A DNA stretch of 40,026 nucleotides from Candidatus Omnitrophota bacterium (GTDB taxonomy: Bacteria > Omnitrophota > Gorgyraeia > Zapsychrales > Zapsychraceae): NCBI GenBank assembly GCA_021108075.1, contig JAIORP010000010.1, positions 1 to 40,026 on the forward strand, given 5' to 3'. This document shows positions 24,653 to 33,246 of the stretch, in pieces. The notes beneath the pieces are model-generated. The model searched no databases. It saw nothing but the letters and a program-made list of their open reading frames with translations, and was not told the origin of the DNA. Every line of letters starts with the position of its first letter. Within the stretch, counting starts at the first letter, position 1. Made by a program: the position numbers and the translations under genes.

Positions 24653-25713
24653 TCGGCAATCGAAAATATTTAATAACCGAACCCTTCTATCTGCAGTGGC
24701 ACATTACCGACCGCTGCGCCCTCAGCTGCCAGCATTGTTACCGAAAGGAAAAAAAAACTAAAGACCTATCTTACCCGCAACTGCTGATTATCCTTGAACA
24801 ATTTCAAAATTTACTGAAGTCCATCCAACAGAAAGGGCGTATACACCTCACCGGAGGGGAACCCTTCCTTTCAGAACACCTCTTTGATCTCATCCGCGAT
24901 GCGCAAGCCCAAAAATTACCCGTCCGTATTCTGTCCAGCGGAGTCGGTGTCAATGACCGTCATATCCAGCTATTGCGCCGGACAAAATGCCGTCTCGTAC
25001 AAATCAGCATTGAAGGGAAACAACCCACGCATGACAGGATACGGGGTCAAGGCTCTTACGACCAGGCCCTGCGGACAATTAAAAAATTGAAAGAACATCG
25101 TATCGAAGTAACCATTAACATGACCCTTTCAAAATACAATTACAAAGAAATAAAGGATGTCATCCAACTGGCCCTGAAAGAGGCCGACCGTTTTGCTTTC
25201 AGCCGCCTGATCTTACAGGGCTCAGCAAAAGAAAAAATGCAACAAGAAATGCTAACCCCAAAAGAATTGAAATCAGTTTTCCGCCAGGTTTACCGGTTAA
25301 AAAATAAATATCATCAAATAGATATCCCTTTGCGGGATCCCATATGGCATGAATTTTTACATGTCAAACCCAAATGCGCTGACAGTATGGTTCATGGCTG
25401 CTCAATCGGCTACAGCGGATTAACCGTCGATGTCGATGGGACAATCTTTCCTTGCCGGCGACTACCGATCCCCATCGGAAATCTTTTCAAAGATGATTTG
25501 GTTGATATTTGGAATCATTCACCTGTCCTGAATCAATTACGCGATCGGGATCTGTTAAAGGGGTCCTGTCAAAATTGCGATCAAAGATGGCTTTGCGGAG
25601 GGTGCAGAGCCGTTGCGTTCTCTATTGAAAATGACTTCCTGGCTGAAGATCCTCAATGTTTCAAAACTCATTCTATTTTTTCTCATTTTTTAAGTAACAA
25701 ATCACCTTTATAA
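24649..25713 (+). CDS. Radical SAM/SPASM-type maturase-like enzyme
   Basis: The 354-residue protein has the radical SAM cluster motif C23-x3-C27-x2-C30 (Arg-Cys-Ala-Leu-Ser-Cys-Gln-His-Cys-Tyr) and a Thr-Gly-Gly-Glu-Pro SAM-binding segment near 68-72. A C-terminal SPASM-like domain (about 245-340) includes Ile-Phe-Pro-Cys-Arg, Ile-Gly-Asn-Leu, Asp-Ile-Trp and a CxxC...CxxC block. Such enzymes carry auxiliary iron-sulfur clusters and modify peptides or proteins, or act in haem or cofactor synthesis (AhbC/AhbD-like). I start it at 24649; a longer frame from 24586 is read through the repeat of the upstream gene and gives an implausible Arg/Trp-rich leader. The ATGA overlap with a gene encoding a Cys/Gly tail makes that tail an attractive substrate, which is inference. 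Confidence 0.88.
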   Translation: MIGNRKYLITEPFYLQWHITDRCALSCQHCYRKEKKTKDLSYPQLLIILEQFQNLLKSIQQKGRIHLTGGEPFLSEHLFDLIRDAQAQKLPVRILSSGVGVNDRHIQLLRRTKCRLVQISIEGKQPTHDRIRGQGSYDQALRTIKKLKEHRIEVTINMTLSKYNYKEIKDVIQLALKEADRFAFSRLILQGSAKEKMQQEMLTPKELKSVFRQVYRLKNKYHQIDIPLRDPIWHEFLHVKPKCADSMVHGCSIGYSGLTVDVDGTIFPCRRLPIPIGNLFKDDLVDIWNHSPVLNQLRDRDLLKGSCQNCDQRWLCGGCRAVAFSIENDFLAEDPQCFKTHSIFSHFLSNKSPL

Positions 25714-25760
25714 CTTATAATATATCTAAACTTTTAAACAACGATCTATTGGGAATAATC

Positions 25761-26348
25761 ATGAACCATTCTAAATTCACCGAATTAAGAAAATCCATTG
25801 ATGAAGCGATCACATTCAACAACTTAGCCGCCGCCCAACAACTGGCGGAACAGGGGCTTCAACTGGCACAATACATGGAAGTCCTTGGTGAAATCATGTT
25901 TTTTAAAGCACAATTTGAGATCATTAATGAAAACTACGACACAGCCATTTCTTACCTTGATAAAGCGATTAAATATAATCCTTCCGACGGGGCCGCCTAC
26001 AACGACCGTGCTCTCTGCATGGTCGATCTGGGGATGATTGACGGCGTCTTAGAATATTTTGATAAAGGAATTGATGCTGAACCTGATTTCGCTACGATCT
26101 ATCATAACAAAGGCTGGTTTCTGAATAAATTGGGCCAGCATCATAAGGCTTTAGATTGCTTGAAAAAAACACTGGCACTTGAATCTAATCGCCCCGTGAC
26201 CTATGAAAACATAGCCGACGTCTATTCAAACTTAGGCAAGAAAAAAAAAGCGATTCAGGCATACGAAAAGGCATTGGATTGCTTACATTCATCCTACGAA
26301 AACATCATCAAACAAATTCACGATGAAATCCAAAGGTTAAAAGAATAA
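25761..26348 (+). CDS. TPR-repeat protein
   Basis: The 195-residue protein has no signal peptide and is probably cytosolic. It contains about four tetratricopeptide repeats, with typical Ala-Xaa-Xaa-Tyr-Leu-Asp-Lys-Ala-Ile-Lys-Tyr-Asn-Pro and Tyr-Xaa-Asn-Xaa-Gly-Trp positions, between residues 10 and 180. TPRs bind proteins. The ATG at 25761 follows GGGAATAATC; a TTG at 25749 is less likely. It lies 47 bases after the radical SAM gene on the same strand and may be the last gene of that unit, although a TATAAT at 25716 could also serve it alone. Confidence 0.85.
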   Translation: MNHSKFTELRKSIDEAITFNNLAAAQQLAEQGLQLAQYMEVLGEIMFFKAQFEIINENYDTAISYLDKAIKYNPSDGAAYNDRALCMVDLGMIDGVLEYFDKGIDAEPDFATIYHNKGWFLNKLGQHHKALDCLKKTLALESNRPVTYENIADVYSNLGKKKKAIQAYEKALDCLHSSYENIIKQIHDEIQRLKE

Positions 26349-26400
26349 GCCATCAGCAGCGCGTTCATCCTGTCTTTACAATCCTTTACGTAAAACTATT

Positions 26401-27777
26401 ATGCCCACACACTCTTTTGAAGCGATATTAACAACGGGTCCAATCGGACGCACACTCTTAAAGATGACCATCCCCATGATATGGGGAATGTTGGCGATGA
26501 TGCTGTTTAATCTGGTCGACACCTATTATGTCGCTAAATTAGGCACATTTCCATTAGCCGCTATGGGTTTTACTTTTCCTGTTATCCTGACGGTCGCGCA
26601 TGTATCCTTAGGAATGGGAATAGGGACTTCTTCCGTAATATCCCGCGCGATCGGAGAAGGGGATCACCATAAAGTGCAACAGCTAACGACACATAGCTTG
26701 TATTTGTCCGTAATCATTGTGTGTATCACTATCGTGATTGGCCTTCAAACGATTGAACCGCTGTTTACCGCTCTGGGAGCTAACGCCCAAACAATGCCCT
26801 TCATCAAAGACTATATGAAAATATGGTATATCGGATCTTTGTTCCTGGTTGTTCCGATGGTAGGAAATCACGCGATCCGCGCGAGTGGCGATACTTTTAT
26901 TCCAGGAATGATCATGATTTTTGGATCCATTATCAATATCATCCTTGATCCCATTCTTATTTTCGGATGGTTCGGCGTGCCCGCGCTGGGAATAAAGGGG
27001 GCGGCCTGGGCAACACTCATTGCCCGCGCATTGACGATGTTTTTATCCCTTTGGGTTTTAATCAAACATAAACACATGATCGCTTTCGAGTCGCCCATCT
27101 TATCGGACATCATTGCTTCATGGAAAAAAATATTGCATATTGGATTACCCTCTTCAGGGTCCATGCTGCTACCAACGATATGTCTCGCTATTCTAACCCG
27201 TATTGTTTCAACCTTTGGCCAATCAGCAGTGGCCGGTTACGGCGTCGCGGGAAAAATAGAAGGCTTTGGCCTTGTGATTTTTATCGCGGTATCAACGATA
27301 TTCGGTCCATTTGTCGGACAAAATTGGGGCGCACAAAAAATCAACAGGGTCAGAAAAGCATTAACAAAAATGGTCTGTTTTTCTATAATCTGGGGGACCT
27401 TACAGGCCATTATCCTTTTTCTTTTCGCGCATCCTATTTCAGCCATTTTTAATCGTGATCCTGATGTGCTTCCGTTTACACTGCTCTATTTAAAAATTAT
27501 TCCGATCAGTTATGGTTTACTGAGTATCCTTTATTTAGTATCCTCGACTTTCAACGCCATCGGACGTCCTTTGCCCGGCATATTCCTCATGATTGTCCGT
27601 CTCATCATTCTTCAGATTCCATTGGCCCTGTTGGGAAAAAAATGGTTTGGGTATCCAGGGTTCTTAATCGCGCAACATATCTCGGGGATCATCGTCGCTT
27701 TCTGGAGTTACATCTGGATCAGAAAAATTTGTAAAAGGAAACAACACGAACTGGAAACATCCGCGCGTCCTTATTAA
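26401..27777 (+). CDS. MATE-family efflux transporter
   Basis: The 458-residue inner-membrane protein has about twelve transmembrane helices in two homologous halves and begins with the Pro-Ile-Gly-Arg-Thr-Leu-Leu-Lys-Met-Thr-Ile-Pro segment typical of bacterial MatE (NorM/DinF-like) proteins. Conserved Asp-Thr-Tyr-Tyr-Val in TM1-2 and Asn-His-Ala-Ile-Arg-Ala-Ser-Gly-Asp-Thr in TM4-5 support the call. It would export cationic drugs or metabolites using Na+ or H+. The length is normal and complete. The gene is convergent with the VanZ-like gene, with about 30 bases between the stops. A substrate cannot be assigned. Confidence 0.93.
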   Translation: MPTHSFEAILTTGPIGRTLLKMTIPMIWGMLAMMLFNLVDTYYVAKLGTFPLAAMGFTFPVILTVAHVSLGMGIGTSSVISRAIGEGDHHKVQQLTTHSLYLSVIIVCITIVIGLQTIEPLFTALGANAQTMPFIKDYMKIWYIGSLFLVVPMVGNHAIRASGDTFIPGMIMIFGSIINIILDPILIFGWFGVPALGIKGAAWATLIARALTMFLSLWVLIKHKHMIAFESPILSDIIASWKKILHIGLPSSGSMLLPTICLAILTRIVSTFGQSAVAGYGVAGKIEGFGLVIFIAVSTIFGPFVGQNWGAQKINRVRKALTKMVCFSIIWGTLQAIILFLFAHPISAIFNRDPDVLPFTLLYLKIIPISYGLLSILYLVSSTFNAIGRPLPGIFLMIVRLIILQIPLALLGKKWFGYPGFLIAQHISGIIVAFWSYIWIRKICKRKQHELETSARPY

Positions 27778-27807
27778 CCGATCCACCCCGGACTTTTTTT
27801 TCTCCGT

Positions 27808-28341
27808 TTAAAATCTATTGTTTTTCTGCACCGGTTTTATAATTAGCAAAATCAATGCTACGGCCAGCATGGCGCTGAGGCTGTTTAACCCAACATCCTT
27901 CCATTGAAAATATCGATTCGGTAAATAGTATTGAATGACCTCATCCCCATACCCGAAAATTGTGACAAGCGTCCAAGACAACACATATAAACCTTTACTT
28001 GAAAAATGAAACCGGAGGGCATTGAAGCAGAATAATGTCAAAAGGCCATATTCGATAAAGTGCAAACGTTCTTCCGGCTGTTTTAAAAAATAGCAACTAA
28101 GCGCGTAGACCGTTAAGACCAGCAGGAACAGGACAATTTTTAAAGGATTGGCAAAGGCCTTCTTTTTATAAAAGAAAAACACAATAAACCCTGCCGCCGA
28201 CAGCAAGGTTACATTGATGATCAATCCCAGAGGGGTTGCGGAACGCAGGAATTCACAAATTGGCCGGGCCCGGTAAAGTGTACCATAAATCGCGCTGACC
28301 CAGGCCAGAACAAGTACCCAGGCGGTCAGGGGATTATTCAT
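27808..28341 (-). CDS. VanZ-like membrane protein
   Basis: The protein has about 177 residues and five hydrophobic segments. The VanZ signature is visible: Leu-His-Phe-Ile-Glu-Tyr-Gly-Leu in one helix, then Gly-Asp-Glu-Val-Ile-Gln-Tyr-Tyr-Leu-Pro-Asn-Arg and Asp-Val-Gly-Leu-Asn-Ser-Leu-Ser-Ala. VanZ confers teicoplanin resistance in enterococci, but most family members have no known role. I chose the ATG at 28341, which overlaps the stop of the upstream metallo-beta-lactamase gene; ATGs at 28365 or 28371 would make a slightly longer protein. The two genes are a coupled minus-strand pair. Confidence 0.78.
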   Translation of the reverse strand: MNNPLTAWVLVLAWVSAIYGTLYRARPICEFLRSATPLGLIINVTLLSAAGFIVFFFYKKKAFANPLKIVLFLLVLTVYALSCYFLKQPEERLHFIEYGLLTLFCFNALRFHFSSKGLYVLSWTLVTIFGYGDEVIQYYLPNRYFQWKDVGLNSLSAMLAVALILLIIKPVQKNNRF

Positions 28342-29185
28342 TCTCTGTTGAAACTTTGATGTCATATCCATTTGTCGTTAAAGTAATCATGCCCTGCAAG
28401 TCTGTCCGGAAAATTCGTCCGGATACTTTCTCAATTTCTTCTTTATACGGTTTTTGATATTCGTTCGGACCTGTTGACATAAAAATTATTTTATTGTTCA
28501 TCAACCGCGCAAATGAGTCATCCAGACGACCGCCATGGTGAGGTATCTGAACAGCATCTGTTTCCGCCAATGCCGGATAAATTTTTAATAAAGCCAATTG
28601 TTGCCGGGGTTGAATATCAGCTGTCAATAATACGCTGATTTCTTTGTACCGCAATAATAACACCATACTGTTTTCATTAGCCGAATGATCCAGTGTCTGT
28701 GGATGCAGGGTCGTGATCGAAAAATCGTCTGGTTTAAAACTCAACCGATCGTCTTTTTTCAGAACACGGACGGGAATCCCGCTTTCCATGATCTTCGCCA
28801 TAAGCTGATCAAATCCTTGATCGGCTTGTTGGTCGTCTCCATTATAATAAAACTTTTTAAAGGAAACCGCGTCAAGGAGCCTGAGTGCTCCGCCAAAATG
28901 ATCGTCATGCGGATGCGTGATGATCAATGATCCGATATGGTCGACATCATTTTCTTTTAACCAGTCGACGATCACATGAACATGATCCTCTGAGCCGGTA
29001 TCGACCAGAATGGGGGATGATCGCGGAGGGATCAGCAAGATCGCGTCGCCATAACCGACATTAAACACTTTAATGATCAGGTCCTTCTGCTGATCGACCG
29101 TGTTCGCTGACTGGCCCCAGGCGGGCAAACAGATTACGCAATAATACACCATGACTTTGAAAATAATTTGTCTTTTTAATGACAT
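28334..29185 (-). CDS. Secreted ComEC-like metallo-beta-lactamase-fold hydrolase
   Basis: The 283-residue protein has a signal peptide (about 1-25) and a metallo-beta-lactamase fold with the metal motif His91-Pro-His93-Asp-Asp95-His96. Further ligand candidates are in Leu-Thr-Ala-Asp-Ile and Ile-Pro-His-His-Gly-Gly. The sequence is of the ComEC/Rec2 C-terminal type, found in competence proteins as a nuclease-like periplasmic domain, but here it stands alone. It may degrade nucleic acid or another phosphodiester outside the cytoplasm. A GGGAG Shine-Dalgarno lies 6 bases before the ATG. It is coupled to the VanZ-like gene downstream. Confidence 0.87.
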   Translation of the reverse strand: MSLKRQIIFKVMVYYCVICLPAWGQSANTVDQQKDLIIKVFNVGYGDAILLIPPRSSPILVDTGSEDHVHVIVDWLKENDVDHIGSLIITHPHDDHFGGALRLLDAVSFKKFYYNGDDQQADQGFDQLMAKIMESGIPVRVLKKDDRLSFKPDDFSITTLHPQTLDHSANENSMVLLLRYKEISVLLTADIQPRQQLALLKIYPALAETDAVQIPHHGGRLDDSFARLMNNKIIFMSTGPNEYQKPYKEEIEKVSGRIFRTDLQGMITLTTNGYDIKVSTENE

Positions 29186-29293
29186 GAATGACTCCCGTAT
29201 GATCGACGATCACCAATGCCGACATAAAAATACATTGAATCGCATTACAATCAATAGTATTATAAAACACAAATGGATAATTTCATCTGATTA

Positions 29294-29375
29294 ATACCAA
29301 ATCCATTAATAAATTGTTCTATCTTAATTCTGAAAAACAGAATTGGTTTTGGTCATTATTTAATGGAATTGGTAT
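29294..29375. repeat. 82-bp MITE-like palindromic repeat, copy 2
   Basis: This copy is 80/82 identical to 6365-6446 and in the same orientation. Its arms, ATACCAAATCCATTAA and the complement of TTAATGGAATTGGTAT, pair at all but one of 16 positions, better than in copy 1. It lies 2 bases beyond the stop codon of the minus-strand MiaB/RimO-like gene, where it could fold in the 3' end of that transcript. Confidence 0.85.
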
Positions 29376-29377
29376 AA

Positions 29378-30625
29378 TCATGACCGGACCCGTCCAAACA
29401 ACATAGAGAAAAACCGCACAATATAAATTTGAATCTCCTTCAACCGGTAAAGCACATTCCAGATGGCTTTAATATGCCGCGGGACTTTAGGGGATAAACG
29501 CGCGCTCGGCGTGCCCTTTTTTTCATCATAATAAAACTTATAGGAAATGTCATAGGCGGACAAGATGTTCAATGTCTTTAAGAAGTCTAAAAATGTTTCC
29601 GTCGGGAAACCAATGATGATATGTGTCCAGATCAATGTCTGTGGCGAGACTGTCCTGATTTCATCTATAAAAGACCGAACCGTGTCGACGGAATATTTGC
29701 GGTTCATCGCTTGAATAATTTTATCTGAACCGCTTTGAATGGAGAGATTAACGCTGTTGATTTTATGATTCTTAAAAAGTTCAATATACTCATTAAAATA
29801 TTTTTCAACCCACAGGGGATTCAGATAACAAAGATCCACGCCCAGGTCAGGATAAATCTGTTTTACGCGGTCCATCAATGTAAACAGATTTGTTTTTTTG
29901 TCTAAACCATAACACCCACAGTCCTCAGCAACCAGACAAAGATTTTTACCGGGATCATACAGGCGTTTGATATCCTGTAAAATATGGTCGATCGGACGGG
30001 ACCGTAATTGTCCTTTCGCCCGTTTAATCACACAATAACTGCATTGGCTCAGACATCCCTGAGAAATCTCAACAAAAAATTTATTCTTCTTGTATGCTTC
30101 GTCTAAGACCTGTTTAATCTTGAGTTGCATCCCGGGATGAAAATGGGCCGCGAGGTATAAAAATTTACCGATGGATAAACAGATTGAATCGGTCCAATCA
30201 TAATACCGGTTCTTACTTATGTATATCTGGTCAATCCGTTCGTCCGTTAACGCCGCCCCGGTCAAATTCGCAAAAGGGACCTGGGAAGCAAAAATTTCAT
30301 CTAATTCGTTTAATTCCGAAATCAAAATCGTATCGGGATAAATTGAGGTGATCACCTCCTGATCGATCTTGTTCAAACACCCGATAGATATCAGTTTGCT
30401 GCCCGGTTTTTTGGCTGAACAATAATCTTTAATCAAATTTTCCGACATGTTCTGATGGAAAGCATTAAACCCGCAGGTATTGATGATAATAACGTCCGCG
30501 TCCTTAACAGATTTCTCGATATGATGATCGTTACGCTCAAGATATTCATAAACACGTGATCCAAGAATGCTGTTAGCTTTGCAATTCACACAGGCTGTGT
30601 CAATAAAAACTTTATATTGTGACAT
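29378..30625 (-). CDS. MiaB/RimO-like methylthiotransferase family protein lacking TRAM
   Basis: The 415-residue protein has the N-terminal UPF0004 domain with candidate cluster cysteines Cys15 (in Asn-Cys-Lys-Ala-Asn-Ser), Cys51 (in Asn-Thr-Cys) and Cys83 (in Ile-Gly-Cys). A radical SAM domain follows with C191-x3-C195-x2-C198. The usual C-terminal TRAM domain is missing: after Gly-Thr-Pro-Ser-Ala-Arg-Leu the protein continues only about 45 residues in a basic, hydrophobic helix. MiaB modifies tRNA and RimO ribosomal protein S12, and both use TRAM for substrate recognition, so this paralogue probably acts on something else. AAGGA precedes the ATG. An 82-bp repeat starts 2 bases after the stop. 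Confidence 0.85.
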   Translation of the reverse strand: MSQYKVFIDTACVNCKANSILGSRVYEYLERNDHHIEKSVKDADVIIINTCGFNAFHQNMSENLIKDYCSAKKPGSKLISIGCLNKIDQEVITSIYPDTILISELNELDEIFASQVPFANLTGAALTDERIDQIYISKNRYYDWTDSICLSIGKFLYLAAHFHPGMQLKIKQVLDEAYKKNKFFVEISQGCLSQCSYCVIKRAKGQLRSRPIDHILQDIKRLYDPGKNLCLVAEDCGCYGLDKKTNLFTLMDRVKQIYPDLGVDLCYLNPLWVEKYFNEYIELFKNHKINSVNLSIQSGSDKIIQAMNRKYSVDTVRSFIDEIRTVSPQTLIWTHIIIGFPTETFLDFLKTLNILSAYDISYKFYYDEKKGTPSARLSPKVPRHIKAIWNVLYRLKEIQIYIVRFFSMLFGRVRS

Positions 30626-30821
30626 GCATTTTCCTTAGACATTTAAATCAAACATATAATTGATATAGGACGTATTAATAAATTTTAACGGCATACGCCG
30701 GATTGTCAAATTGATTTATCTCATCAGCTATGCTTTTTTTAGCAAAAAATCTAGCCTATATTTTTTAATGCTGTAGAATGAAAATGATTGTTTATACTAA
30801 CACGAGCATTCTTTTCAACTC

Positions 30822-31637
30822 ATGAAAATGATTCGAGATAAAAAAACCAATGTTTATTACCGCAAATGGAATATTCCGTCACCTAAAGCCGTGCTGTTTC
30901 TCGTCCATGGTTTAGGGGCCCATTGCGGAAGATGGGAATTTCTTGCCAAATATTTCACAAAGTCTAAATTTGCCATCTATGCCATTGAGTTGCAGGGCTT
31001 TGGTGAGACCAAAGGGATCAAAGGACATATCGATTCATTTCAGGAATATTATAACCATATCAGCAGCATCACAGCTTTTATCAAAAAAGATCATCCCACT
31101 AAAAAAATCTTCTTGTTGGGAGAAAGCATGGGTGCCCTCATTTCCTTTATTTACACATTGCATCATCCGGACATTTTTGCCGGACTGATCTGTCTATCCC
31201 CGGCATTTAAAAACAGTATACCTTTCACGTTTAAAGATTATTTGAAAGTCTTCACATCGTATATTTATAATCCCAAAAACCAACTGACCATGCCGTTTAC
31301 GCCACAGATGTGCACACGTGATCAGCATTATCAACAGGTCATGATGCAGGATAAACGCGAACATCAATTCGCGAGCGCTAAACTTCTGATCAATATTCTC
31401 CTGGCTCAGATTAAAGCGCAGGCCAACGCAAAAAAACTTTCAACTCCAACATTATTTCTTCTGGCGAGAAAAGATTATTTTGTGGATCCTCTCATGAGCT
31501 TAAAAATATTTAATAAAATACGAATGGAAGACAAAACTCTGATTCAATATCCTGAGATGCACCATTCCTTGTCCATTGATCTGAACCGCGATAAAGTCTT
31601 TGGTGATATCTTAAAATGGATTGAAAATAATTATTAA
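30822..31637 (+). CDS. Monoacylglycerol-lipase-like alpha/beta hydrolase
   Basis: The 271-residue cytosolic enzyme has a His-Gly-Leu-Gly oxyanion loop (29-32), the nucleophile elbow Gly-Glu-Ser-Met-Gly with Ser102, an acid candidate Asp218 and His247/His248 at the C-terminus. Together these give a complete Ser-Asp-His triad. The sequence pattern is that of the Hydrolase_4 (monoglyceride lipase / lysophospholipase L2) family, which releases glycerol or glycerophosphodiesters from lipids. It lies directly upstream of the glycerol kinase operon on the same strand, 76 bases away, which fits a role in supplying glycerol. A TATACT at 30793 may be its -10 box, without a clear -35. Confidence 0.86.
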   Translation: MKMIRDKKTNVYYRKWNIPSPKAVLFLVHGLGAHCGRWEFLAKYFTKSKFAIYAIELQGFGETKGIKGHIDSFQEYYNHISSITAFIKKDHPTKKIFLLGESMGALISFIYTLHHPDIFAGLICLSPAFKNSIPFTFKDYLKVFTSYIYNPKNQLTMPFTPQMCTRDQHYQQVMMQDKREHQFASAKLLINILLAQIKAQANAKKLSTPTLFLLARKDYFVDPLMSLKIFNKIRMEDKTLIQYPEMHHSLSIDLNRDKVFGDILKWIENNY

Positions 31638-31713
31638 ACGCACGTCGTCATTTTTCAATATATCAAACAACGGCAACAGCTGATATGTCATTGAATTTAT
31701 AGAGGAAAATCGG

Positions 31714-33213
31714 ATGGAATACATTCTGGCAATTGATCATGGAACGACAGGAACCCGTGCCATTCTCTTTGATAAACACGGGAATAACAAGGCCAGCGCT
31801 TACAAAGAATTCACCCAGTATTTTCCCAAACCAGGATGGGTCGAACATGACCCGAAAGACATCTGGAAATCTGTTCTGGTCACCATAAACGCTGTCCTAC
31901 GTCAACAGCCGAAAGCCAAAATTCAATCGATCGGCATCACAAACCAACGGGAAACAACCATTGTTTGGGATAAAGAAACCTCTCAACCGATCTATCCTGC
32001 CATTGTATGGCAGTGCCGCCGTACCGCGCCGAGATGCGAGCAGTTAAAGAGGGAGAAAGGACTAAAAACCCTCATCAAAAAGAAAACCGGACTCCCTATT
32101 GACGCTTACTTCTCAGCAACCAAACTGGAATGGATTTTAAAACATGTTAAAAACGCAGCGGACAAGGCGCGCAAAGGGCAACTTCTTTTTGGTACCACTG
32201 ACACATGGATTTTATGGAAACTGACAAAAGGCGCCGTACACGCAACCGACTACACGAACGCGTCACGCACAATGCTGTTTCATATCGAAAAAAAACAGTG
32301 GGACGCGTTCTTACTTAAAAAATTTCATGTGCCGAAAATAATGCTGCCCGAAGTAAAACCATCGTCCACACTTTTTGGATATACAGCTAAACATCGGTTT
32401 TTACCGGCAGGCATCCCCATTACCGGCGTCGCTGGCGATCAACAGGCGGCACTCTTCGGCCAAGCCTGCTTTGAACCCGGCAGCATAAAAAACACCTATG
32501 GAACCGGTTGTTTTATGCTTCTCAATACAGGTCAGAAACGCATCAACTCCCGCTACGGACTCATCACAACACTGGGTTGTGACGCGGACGGACAACCTGT
32601 TTACATCTTGGAAGGAGCCATCTTCATCGCCGGATCAGCGATTCAGTGGCTACGTGATGGATTAGGTTTACTGGCATCGGCCCCGGAATCCGAAAAAATG
32701 GCGCTAAAGGTGAAAAGCAATGATGGCGTCTATTTTGTTCCCGCACTGGTTGGTCTGGGCGCGCCTTACTGGGACCAGAACGCACGCGGCTGCATCTATG
32801 GGATCACCCGCGGGACCACAAAAGAACATATGGTCCGCGCGGCCCTTGAAGCGATGTGTTATCAAACAAAGGATGTCCTGGACGCCATGCAAAAAGATTC
32901 AAGACTAAAAATCAAAGCACTTAAAGTGGATGGGGGAGCTATCGCGAATAATTTTATTTGTCAATATCAAGCGGACCTGCTGAATATCAAAGTCATACGT
33001 CCTCGAAACATTGAGATCACGGCTTTAGGGGCCGCATATTTAGCCGGACTGGCCAGCGGATACTGGAAAAGTTCGAAAGACATCCAATCCATTTGGAAAT
33101 TAGACCGCAACTTTAAGCCTTCATTGAACCCTAAAAAAGCGAAAAAATATTATCAAGACTGGCAGCAAACAATTCAACGAACGTTATCGACAAAAAAACA
33201 TTATCATGATTAA
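31714..33213 (+). CDS. glpK: Glycerol kinase
   Basis: The 499-residue enzyme phosphorylates glycerol to sn-glycerol 3-phosphate with ATP in the cytosol. FGGY-family features are all present: the N-terminal Asp-His-Gly-Thr-Thr-Gly-Thr-Arg phosphate loop (6-13), Ile-Thr-Asn-Gln-Arg-Glu-Thr (75-81), Trp-Gln-Cys-Arg-Arg-Thr, Gly-Asp-Gln-Gln-Ala-Ala-Leu-Phe-Gly-Gln, and the FGGY signature near 360-385. The length is that of bacterial GlpK. GAGGA lies about 9 bases upstream of the ATG. It heads the operon that feeds the dehydrogenase genes that follow. Confidence 0.97.
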   Translation: MEYILAIDHGTTGTRAILFDKHGNNKASAYKEFTQYFPKPGWVEHDPKDIWKSVLVTINAVLRQQPKAKIQSIGITNQRETTIVWDKETSQPIYPAIVWQCRRTAPRCEQLKREKGLKTLIKKKTGLPIDAYFSATKLEWILKHVKNAADKARKGQLLFGTTDTWILWKLTKGAVHATDYTNASRTMLFHIEKKQWDAFLLKKFHVPKIMLPEVKPSSTLFGYTAKHRFLPAGIPITGVAGDQQAALFGQACFEPGSIKNTYGTGCFMLLNTGQKRINSRYGLITTLGCDADGQPVYILEGAIFIAGSAIQWLRDGLGLLASAPESEKMALKVKSNDGVYFVPALVGLGAPYWDQNARGCIYGITRGTTKEHMVRAALEAMCYQTKDVLDAMQKDSRLKIKALKVDGGAIANNFICQYQADLLNIKVIRPRNIEITALGAAYLAGLASGYWKSSKDIQSIWKLDRNFKPSLNPKKAKKYYQDWQQTIQRTLSTKKHYHD

Positions 33214-33246
33214 TTTATTATGCATTTTTGAAAAGTCTAATTATTA

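Noticed and set aside
29070..29270. A 66-codon minus-strand frame overlapping the metallo-beta-lactamase start
   Set aside because: It overlaps the signal peptide region in another frame and has no ribosome-binding site or motif.
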